This document shows positions 5,973 to 11,509 of a stretch of DNA of 11,509 nucleotides, one piece after another. Source of the DNA: Arenicella sp. GTDB taxonomy: Bacteria; Pseudomonadota; Gammaproteobacteria; Arenicellales; Arenicellaceae. The notes beneath the pieces are model-generated. The model was not told the origin of the DNA. It saw nothing but the letters and a program-made list of their open reading frames with translations, and made no database searches. Made by a program: the position numbers and the translations under genes. The DNA lies in assembly GCA_023299895.1 (NCBI GenBank), contig JALZWI010000083.1, positions 1 through 11,509 on the forward strand, in the 5' to 3' direction. Each line of letters opens with the position of its first letter. The stretch's first letter is position 1.

Positions 5973-7178
5973 CTAACGACGAAGTTTAAGTAGCCAGTAG
6001 CGCAACTTAATTGCGAAACTTTTAGCCGCTTCAAGAATATTATTGAGCCGTTGATAAGGGCTTTTATTTAACCCAATCGCGCCTTTATTAGCAATCGTTG
6101 GAACAACCATTCGAGTAAAGCTTTCATATGAAAATTGCGGGTTAGAAAGAATATCCTTTTGACAATTTTCTATCATTTGTAAGCGAAGGTTTTCATCTTT
6201 CACTAAGAACAGAATATCTTCTATATTAGAAAAATCGCGTTTCAATGGCAGGTAATGTACCCATGGCTTCAAGATCCCATTGTAATCAGACTCAATTAAA
6301 ATTTGACCACACCCATTAGATATAGCTTCAAGGTGTCTTGGGGATAATACCTCTAAAGCGAGGCTTCCTTCGAATAGACATACTATCTCATTATAAAGAT
6401 GGTCTTCATCAACACGAGGATTGTCAGTTAACTTTTTAAGCAACTGTCTCTCAATGTTACCACTCTTATCTAATACACTCGAACCGCTGGGTACGCCAAT
6501 CACGTACCGGCATCGTCTCAAAAAAATATTCCAATCGCTCCCACTAATAAAATATTCTGACCCTACTTCGATGTCAGTAACTAAGTTTCTACTTGCAATT
6601 GAATTCTTCACTTCGCTAGAAATATCTCTCTTCAAGAGTCCAATAAGGCCCAGCTTAACATGCATCTTAGTCCAGTCGGCACGATAACCGATGTCGATAT
6701 CTCGAACACAGTCTAATTCATTAGGAGTATATGCAGTTTCAACATAGCCGGATAAATATTGTTTCAGAATATCTTTCTTTACTATTTCTTCACCATAAAT
6801 TGATCGCCACTCTTTAGGCGGCGCAAGTGTGAAAACCTTTTCGATACTTAGTTCGGATATAAACTTTCGAAGCAAATCAACGTTTTTATATTCGTCCTGC
6901 ATAAGAGCAACTTTTTTCGCAGAACCAAAATCACAAGAAAGCCACGCATCGATTTTCGAGTTATAACGCCCTCGGTCCCAAACAGTCGTAACCGAGTGGT
7001 GAAAGACGACAATATCGACGTGCCTAAACATTCCAAGTATCGGAGCTCGATTAAAAATCGCATTGTGATAATAGACATCACAAGCTTTCAAGTGATCCTT
7101 AAAGCTGTATAGCATCGCAGCCACAGACTGTCTCAGCACGGGGTCGCTATTTGCATATATAATTAAAACTTTAATCAT
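5973..7178 (-). CDS. CgeB-like glycosyltransferase-family protein, 401 aa
   Basis: This is the paralogue of the protein at 4324-5754. It has a Rossmann-like N-terminus (MIKVLIIYANSD), then SGYVETAYTP (143-152), IGYRADW (163-169), GVPSGSSVLDKSG (228-240) and SPRHLEAISNGCG (279-291), and finally YNGILKPWVHYLPLKRDFSNIEDI (299-322), the C-terminal block typical of CgeB-like/GT1-type enzymes. It probably transfers a sugar onto the glycan exported by the neighbouring ABC transporter; donor and acceptor are unknown. Unlike its paralogue it has no heptad repeats and ends with a short basic tail (KLRYWLLKLRR) that could touch the membrane. It starts 17 bp after the GT4 gene and is likely the last gene of the permease-ATPase-GT4 operon. 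GAAG just before the ATG is a plausible weak Shine-Dalgarno. Confidence 0.75.
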   Translation of the reverse strand: MIKVLIIYANSDPVLRQSVAAMLYSFKDHLKACDVYYHNAIFNRAPILGMFRHVDIVVFHHSVTTVWDRGRYNSKIDAWLSCDFGSAKKVALMQDEYKNVDLLRKFISELSIEKVFTLAPPKEWRSIYGEEIVKKDILKQYLSGYVETAYTPNELDCVRDIDIGYRADWTKMHVKLGLIGLLKRDISSEVKNSIASRNLVTDIEVGSEYFISGSDWNIFLRRCRYVIGVPSGSSVLDKSGNIERQLLKKLTDNPRVDEDHLYNEIVCLFEGSLALEVLSPRHLEAISNGCGQILIESDYNGILKPWVHYLPLKRDFSNIEDILFLVKDENLRLQMIENCQKDILSNPQFSYESFTRMVVPTIANKGAIGLNKSPYQRLNNILEAAKSFAIKLRYWLLKLRR

Positions 7179-7195
7179 ATGCTTCTGGCACTACT

Positions 7196-8215
7196 TTAAA
7201 TTAGTGATTTGTAGGTGCAGACTAATTGCGCCGCGTTGCGTCGAATATCAAAATTTTCCTCAACAAATACCCGTGCGTTCTTTGCTTTGACTAGAAGCGA
7301 ATCATAATTTATGACACTGTCAACAATGACCTGAGAAAGACTCTCTTCATCGAGATTGAATAACGACCCTCTAAGCTGGTCCTTACCTACCAAGTCAACT
7401 AATCCTCCCTGGGCCGCCGCCAATACAGGAACACCAGAAGCCATTGCCTCAATAGTTGCAACACTCAAACCTTCTACTCGTGATGGAAAAACAGCTAAAT
7501 CCATTTTTTTATAAAAACCGCTTACCTCATCGGGTTCACACCAGCCGCACCATTGGACACTGTGTTCTATATCCAATTTTTTTGAAAGAGTCTTCAATCT
7601 CTTTTCTTCTGGCCCATCACCGACAATAAGTAAAATCAAGTCAACATCAGTTTGGCGACTTGCTATTGCAAAAGCATTAAGTAAAACATCGATGCCGGCC
7701 ACTAAATGTAGCCTTTTCGAAACCCCGATGACAAATGTCTCACGACTAACTAAGGATGACTCTCGCGGGGTGAAGGGGAAGCTATCTAGCTTCACGCCAA
7801 ATGGTATGGTCTTATATGATAAATCAGCTACAGAAGAAGCGGCTGATGCTAAATATTGGCTATTTGCGATGCAAACATTCGCTTTCAATAAGGCCCGTTT
7901 TACTAAAAACCGATAAAGGCGATTTATATTTGGAGTAACCAACACATCAGATCCCCAAACAGAGAGCACTACCGGAAAACGTGGCGCCAAAAAGCTAGAT
8001 ATTACCCCGTAGCTCGAAGCAAAGTGTGCATGAACAACAGATGTAGGTTCTCGCCTAATTCGAATGAGCATCGAAATCAGGTCAAAAGCATACAGAAAAC
8101 GAGGGCGTCGCTTAACAAGCGAGTACAGCTGAACATCAACGCCTAGTTCTTGCAGCGCTGTAAGCCACCGCTTAACATGAGGCGAGGTTGAATCTGCTAA
8201 CCATATTACTCTCAC
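7196..8215 (-). CDS. Glycosyltransferase family 4 protein
   Basis: This 339-aa cytoplasmic GT-B enzyme of GT4 type would transfer a nucleotide-activated sugar with retention of configuration. In order: N-terminal strand MRVIWLAD; HAHFASSYG (62-70) and SVWGSD (85-90), typical of the acceptor domain; IPFGVKLDSF (137-146) at the domain linker; GVSKRLHLVAGIDVLLNAF (164-182); LLIVGDGPE (195-203); and the E-x7-E donor site within VEGLSVATIEAMASGVPVLA (Glu248 and Glu256). The length is on the short side but complete for the family. The start is GTG (8215-8213), 2 bp after the stop of the ATPase gene, which indicates translational coupling. The tight spacing places the enzyme in the biosynthesis of the glycan carried by that transporter. 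Confidence 0.9.
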   Translation of the reverse strand: MRVIWLADSTSPHVKRWLTALQELGVDVQLYSLVKRRPRFLYAFDLISMLIRIRREPTSVVHAHFASSYGVISSFLAPRFPVVLSVWGSDVLVTPNINRLYRFLVKRALLKANVCIANSQYLASAASSVADLSYKTIPFGVKLDSFPFTPRESSLVSRETFVIGVSKRLHLVAGIDVLLNAFAIASRQTDVDLILLIVGDGPEEKRLKTLSKKLDIEHSVQWCGWCEPDEVSGFYKKMDLAVFPSRVEGLSVATIEAMASGVPVLAAAQGGLVDLVGKDQLRGSLFNLDEESLSQVIVDSVINYDSLLVKAKNARVFVEENFDIRRNAAQLVCTYKSLI

Positions 8216-8217
8216 GC

Positions 8218-8970
8218 TTAATTGCTTGATTGATAGTGAGTTAATGCATCATCCACACTATCAAATAGTATATTTCCATTTTCGCCCAAAACAACGGCTT
8301 TGTTACACCACTTAAGGGCAAGCTCAGGAGAGTGTGTTGCAAGAACTATTATTTGCGCACTATCAGCAAGCTCATCCATTCGCTGGTTTGCCTTCTCCAT
8401 AAAAAACATGTCTCCAGCAGATAACCATTCATCTAATATGAGTATTTCAGGGCACACTTCAGTAACCATTGCGAACGCTAATCTTACGAACATACCCGAT
8501 GAATAGGTATTTACTGGCATATAAAAACTATCGCCTAAGTCGGAAAAATTTCGAACTTTCTCAACGAAATCATCTCGGCTAATTCCCATTTTTTGATAAT
8601 CGCGCATTAAATAGTGAAGCTGAACATTCCGCTCACCAGTCAATCCGTAATCCATGCCAGCGCCAATTTCAATGAACGAGCTCTTCGATCCCGAGATCGT
8701 AATAGAGCCAGAACATGGCTCGTACATCCCACTCAGTGTCTTTAGTAAAGTCGTTTTACCTGCACCGTTACCACCAATTAACGCTAGCCGGTCACCATTA
8801 CTCAGTTCAAGGTTAATATCAGATACAGCAAACTTACTAGTTAGATAACCTTTTTTCTTTGAATTTGCTCGACCGGCCCGAAAGAGTGTTATCAGGGATC
8901 GTCGCAAGCTTAAATTGGTATTTACGATTGCGTAGCGTACGGCTAAATTTTTTACTTTAATATATGCCAT
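8218..8970 (-). CDS. ABC transporter ATP-binding protein for polysaccharide export (Wzt-like)
   Basis: This is the ATPase that powers export of a lipid-linked polysaccharide across the inner membrane with the permease encoded just upstream. It shows Walker A GGNGAGKT (66-73), a signature variant YSSGM (156-160), Walker B with catalytic Glu, ILILDE (176-181), a D-loop SAGD (184-187) and the H-loop ATHS (His213). The 'DEWLSAGD' wording and 'TGERN' (111-115) are characteristic of the Wzt/KpsT/TagH branch. At 250 aa the protein stops soon after the nucleotide-binding domain. It therefore lacks the C-terminal carbohydrate-binding domain found in Wzt proteins that recognise a capped chain end. It starts 7 bp after the permease stop. 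Confidence 0.93.
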   Translation of the reverse strand: MAYIKVKNLAVRYAIVNTNLSLRRSLITLFRAGRANSKKKGYLTSKFAVSDINLELSNGDRLALIGGNGAGKTTLLKTLSGMYEPCSGSITISGSKSSFIEIGAGMDYGLTGERNVQLHYLMRDYQKMGISRDDFVEKVRNFSDLGDSFYMPVNTYSSGMFVRLAFAMVTEVCPEILILDEWLSAGDMFFMEKANQRMDELADSAQIIVLATHSPELALKWCNKAVVLGENGNILFDSVDDALTHYQSSN

Positions 8971-8977
8971 TACTTAA

Positions 8978-9826
8978 TTATCTATAAAACATAACGCGAT
9001 GTTTATATCTGATGTAAGTCAAAACACCAATGGCTAAAGAGAACAATGAAATACACGCCGCAACCAAATAAAACTTCAGTTCAACCTGTTGCCCAAGCAT
9101 TGGAGCTCGTACAATTTCGATCAGATAGTAAAATGGGTTTAATTCTAAAATTAGTGTCCGACCTCTATCAGCCAGCAGCTGGGCGTCCCACATAATTGGA
9201 GTGACAAAAAAGCTAACTTGTAGCAAGTTCGCAACAATTTGAGGAACATCGCGCAGCCGCACACAAACTACGGCTAAAAAAAGTGAAATTCCGATAGAGA
9301 ATACAAGTAAGCATATTAGCCCCATCACAACATAGTGCAGGTTCGGGAAGAAGTTTATCTTAAAATATAATGCGATTACTAGATACAACAGCAGGTTGTG
9401 GGCAAACAATAAAATATGCCTAGTAATAAAGCTATAGACAAATGTACTCATTGGAACATCGTATACAACGGTACTTATTGGAGCAGAAACAAATAATTGG
9501 CCGCTTTCACTCACTACCGATGATATAAAGGTCCAAAGCAAAACACCTAGACATAGATATGGGAGGTAATCCTTAAGGTCCATCTGAAATAAAGCGCCGC
9601 CAACATACCCTAAAATAGTAAGGAATATGGATAAGCTTATGGTCATCCATAGAGGTCCCAGATAAGTATTTCTATAGCGTTGAGCTATATCGGTCACACC
9701 TAGATTAAAGACTAGTTTGCGCCGCTTAAGACCATCTAATAAATCGTTAAAATTCCTCTGATGTACCGATACTTCACTTTGCGGTCCAAACTCAAATTTT
9801 GGAGGGTGGGTCATCGGTGCACTCAT
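8978..9826 (-). CDS. ABC-2 type polysaccharide export permease (Wzm-like)
   Basis: This inner-membrane permease would form the channel for the glycan with the ATPase next to it. After a soluble N-terminus, residues 43-60 contain LGVTDIAQRYRNTYLGPLW, the amphipathic segment conserved in Wzm/KpsM/TagG. About six membrane segments follow (around 60-80, 88-105, 135-155, 165-188, 198-215 and 253-272). Conserved pieces are VCVRLRDVPQI (187-197), FFVTPIMWD (206-214) and LNPFYYLIEIVRAPMLG (229-245). The length of 282 aa is typical. The ATG at 9826 lacks a clear Shine-Dalgarno; Met5 is a possible alternative start. The gene begins about 30 bp after a strong terminator belonging to the preceding gene, so its promoter must be very close or it depends on readthrough. 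Confidence 0.92.
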   Translation of the reverse strand: MSAPMTHPPKFEFGPQSEVSVHQRNFNDLLDGLKRRKLVFNLGVTDIAQRYRNTYLGPLWMTISLSIFLTILGYVGGALFQMDLKDYLPYLCLGVLLWTFISSVVSESGQLFVSAPISTVVYDVPMSTFVYSFITRHILLFAHNLLLYLVIALYFKINFFPNLHYVVMGLICLLVFSIGISLFLAVVCVRLRDVPQIVANLLQVSFFVTPIMWDAQLLADRGRTLILELNPFYYLIEIVRAPMLGQQVELKFYLVAACISLFSLAIGVLTYIRYKHRVMFYR

Positions 9827-9855
9827 TAACTACTTCTATAATCGAGGAACTTCAT

Positions 9856-9886
9856 AAAAAAAAACCTCGCGAAAATCGCGAGGTTT
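9856..9886 (-). terminator. Strong intrinsic terminator of the small secreted protein gene
   Basis: AAACCTCGCGA (9862-9872) and TCGCGAGGTTT (9876-9886) form an 11-bp perfect stem with a 3-base loop. On the minus strand it is followed by a run of nine T (9864-9856). It lies 25 bp after the stop of the 114-aa protein and 29 bp before the permease ATG. Confidence 0.95.
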
Positions 9887-9911
9887 CTATCTAAATAAAG
9901 AAATATATACT

Positions 9912-10256
9912 TTATGCAGCTGGAGTAGCGATCAACCCTTGAATCACTGGGAAGCCGCCAGCACAATTTGCATTATCGATACCGAAAGATACTGTTCCAC
10001 CTGAAGCTAGAGCAGTTAAAACCGTAGCATACATATTTTTAAAGCCGGCATCAGAAGCGCTTAATAAAAAGCCTGCATTCGGGCAAGATGCTGGGTTAGC
10101 ATTGGTAGTCACCGTTGCGCCTACAATTACGTTACCAGCCGCAGACGGAATAACCGAACTTACGAGAACAGCGTCTGTAAATACCGTAACAGCTACTGCA
10201 GCTTGCGATGCTATCATCATAAGAGATACCACCATTGCTTTTTTAAATAATTTCAT
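9912..10256 (-). CDS. Small secreted protein of unknown function, two cysteines
   Basis: This 114-aa protein begins with a classical signal peptide: KLFKK, then a hydrophobic core, with a likely cleavage after Ala22 (AVA|VT). The mature part of ~92 residues is small-residue-rich and hydrophobic, with only two cysteines (Cys58 in NPASCPNAG and Cys98 in NANCAGGFP), which could form one disulfide in the periplasm. The stretch MYATVLTALASGGTVSFGI followed by C-GG-PVIQG resembles a pattern I associate with small uncharacterised secreted proteins of marine gammaproteobacteria, but I know of no function. AAAGGA (10274-10269) lies 12 bases before the ATG. The gene has its own strong terminator and a possible promoter, suggesting an independently expressed monocistron inside the glycan locus. 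No catalytic motif is visible. Confidence 0.8.
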   Translation of the reverse strand: MKLFKKAMVVSLMMIASQAAVAVTVFTDAVLVSSVIPSAAGNVIVGATVTTNANPASCPNAGFLLSASDAGFKNMYATVLTALASGGTVSFGIDNANCAGGFPVIQGLIATPAA

Positions 10257-10310
10257 AATAATTAGTTTTCCTTTAATAAAGATATGTTTGTTAACATTTA
10301 CGTGCTTTTT

Positions 10311-10338
10311 ATTTTAACAAAACCACAATAGAAAGCAA
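10311..10338 (-). promoter_or_regulatory. Possible promoter of the small secreted protein gene
   Basis: On the minus strand TTGCTT (10338-10333) and TAAAAT (10316-10311) are separated by 16 bp, which would give a leader of about 48 bases. The -10 matches 5 of 6 and the -35 only 3 of 6, so this is a weak prediction in AT-rich DNA. Confidence 0.3.
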
Positions 10339-10430
10339 CTTATTGCAGGTTAAAATCTCTCCACTTTTTGTGGCCAGGCAGCGTGGCACAACCCTTTACT
10401 ATCTCAGCTAGAGGGAAATAGGTTTAAAAA

Positions 10431-11339
10431 TCACATCTTACTTTTCTTAATAATCTTTTTCATTTGATCTATACGATCATCATGTACAAATAAGTAGTTG
10501 GCGTATTGATAGCTAGGATCATGCTCAATTTCACCTCTTTCACTTAAATCACTCTCTCTGATATGAAAGAAGCGATACCCCAAAGGTTGCATTAATGCCG
10601 TTATTTCATTGGCTGAGTTAGCATCTAGAACTTCGCAAATTATGGTCGGCTTATACTCAGCAATAACATTACGGCCACCACGTAAAATAGATGGTTCTGT
10701 CATCTCAGTATCTATCTTGATCAAATCGATACTGTCTACATTAGTCTGCTGAAAAAAGGTATCAAGCGACACCGATTTAACTCTAACTTTCTTAACGCCA
10801 GGCCAGTTTTCTTTTGCTGCAGAGCCACCCGTTGGTATAGTTATAGCCGGAATGAAATAGAAATTTATTTCGCCAGACTGCTCAGATAAAGCCACGTTAT
10901 GCGCAATGACATTTTCAAATGAATTAGTCACTATATTTTCGTTTAATCTCGCATATATATCCGGCATAGGCTCAAACGAGTGAATTTGATTAGCACGGCC
11001 AGAAGCTCCAGCTAACAATGAATATACCCCAGTATTGGCACCTATATCTAAGACCACGTTTACTGACTCAAGCTTTAAAATTTCGGCAAATAGAGCGAGG
11101 CTTTCAGGCTCAAAGCGTTTTGGCCCATACAAATAAAGCCTAGACGCGATAGAGTCTCGACCATCAGACGTCATGTAATATTTTATCGAGCTAGAAAAAA
11201 TAATTTTTAAACGACCGACAACCGGGAAAAAGAAAGGGAGATTAACTCTGAAACACCTCAACACTCTAGAAATCAAAAAATTGAACGGTTGAACTATTAA
11301 AAGACGAAAAATTATTCGTTTGATTTTATCTGTATTCAA
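10431..11339 (-). CDS. FkbM family S-adenosylmethionine-dependent methyltransferase
   Basis: This 302-aa protein has the class I methyltransferase fold of the FkbM family, which O-methylates sugars or other hydroxyl groups. Motif I is VVLDIGANTGVYSLLA (95-110); the acidic end of strand 2 is SFEPMP (121-126); VALSEQSGEINFY (149-161) and SVSLDTFF (189-196) follow; and the family hallmark is IDLIKIDTEMTEPSILRGG (204-222). The hallmark is unusual: the family normally reads KIDTEG-x-E, but the Gly is replaced here (TEMTE). The frame is closed by TAG two codons upstream of TTG (11339-11337), so TTG is the likely start; the first ATG would be codon 56 and would remove the basic, hydrophobic N-terminus. 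No Shine-Dalgarno is evident. Its neighbours suggest methylation of a surface glycan, possibly a chain cap. Confidence 0.88.
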   Translation of the reverse strand: MNTDKIKRIIFRLLIVQPFNFLISRVLRCFRVNLPFFFPVVGRLKIIFSSSIKYYMTSDGRDSIASRLYLYGPKRFEPESLALFAEILKLESVNVVLDIGANTGVYSLLAGASGRANQIHSFEPMPDIYARLNENIVTNSFENVIAHNVALSEQSGEINFYFIPAITIPTGGSAAKENWPGVKKVRVKSVSLDTFFQQTNVDSIDLIKIDTEMTEPSILRGGRNVIAEYKPTIICEVLDANSANEITALMQPLGYRFFHIRESDLSERGEIEHDPSYQYANYLFVHDDRIDQMKKIIKKSKM

Positions 11340-11509
11340 TTTTATCTAATTTATTGATGCTCGATTAAGCAATAGTAGTAGCATTCGATTGCGATTTCCA
11401 AAGTTTAATCGACACCATTAACAATCAAACTTAAACTATAACTCGTAACCACGCAGCTAATTAACCACTAAATGCACTAGACTTAATCGCACTATTGAAG
11501 GTGGAATAT
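11340..11509. other. Intergenic region with no supported gene
   Basis: About 170 bp of AT-rich sequence upstream of the methyltransferase. I see no clear promoter, repeat or RNA gene. The last bases (GAAGGTGGAATAT) could hold a plus-strand ribosome binding site for a gene beyond the window, but this cannot be decided here. Confidence 0.4.

Noticed and set aside
10361..10390. Inverted repeats (CCAC-TTTTT-GTGG, and TGTGGCCA pairing with TGGCACA) as terminator of the methyltransferase gene.
   Set aside because: Stems are short or bulged and no U-run follows in the minus-strand direction.

Overview
The window looks like gammaproteobacterial DNA, probably from a marine heterotroph. This is inferred from the Gram-negative gene set (Wzm/Wzt-type export, FkbM methyltransferase), a perfect CRP/Vfr-type operator and AT-leaning codon use. 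It has two compositional parts. Positions 1-616 (minus strand) carry the 5' two-thirds or so of a multihaem cytochrome c resembling ActA of alternative complex III; hand counts of sample lines give just over 50% GC. From about 620 rightwards sample lines fall to roughly 30-40% GC, and the content changes to an accessory surface-polysaccharide locus.

Left junction (617-2882). A radical SAM/TPR gene runs on the plus strand. Its open frame reaches back to 658 and includes the complete Cx3Cx2C cluster motif, but the first ATG (829) lies inside that motif, so the gene appears to have lost its start. Downstream, its 3' end is duplicated as a ~95 bp direct repeat exactly 420 bp away; the second copy has two nonsense changes. 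Between the copies lies a minus-strand fossil of the C-terminus of an SGNH/GDSL-type hydrolase, which ends at the repeat junction. This stretch looks like a decaying recombination scar.

Glycan block (2883-9826, all minus strand). In transcription order: ABC-2 permease (wzm-like), ABC ATPase (wzt-like, without the C-terminal glycan-binding domain), a GT4 glycosyltransferase, and a CgeB-like glycosyltransferase-type protein, with gaps of 7, 2 and 17 bp. After a 218 bp gap containing a good sigma70-like promoter come a second, paralogous CgeB-like protein with a heptad-repeat tail and another GT-B glycosyltransferase. Together these would assemble a polysaccharide in the cytoplasm and export it across the inner membrane.

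Right part (9827-11509). A small secreted two-cysteine protein of unknown function has its own strong intrinsic terminator, which ends only about 30 bp before the permease gene. Upstream on the same strand is an FkbM-family methyltransferase that seems to start at TTG. The last 170 bp hold no gene I can support.
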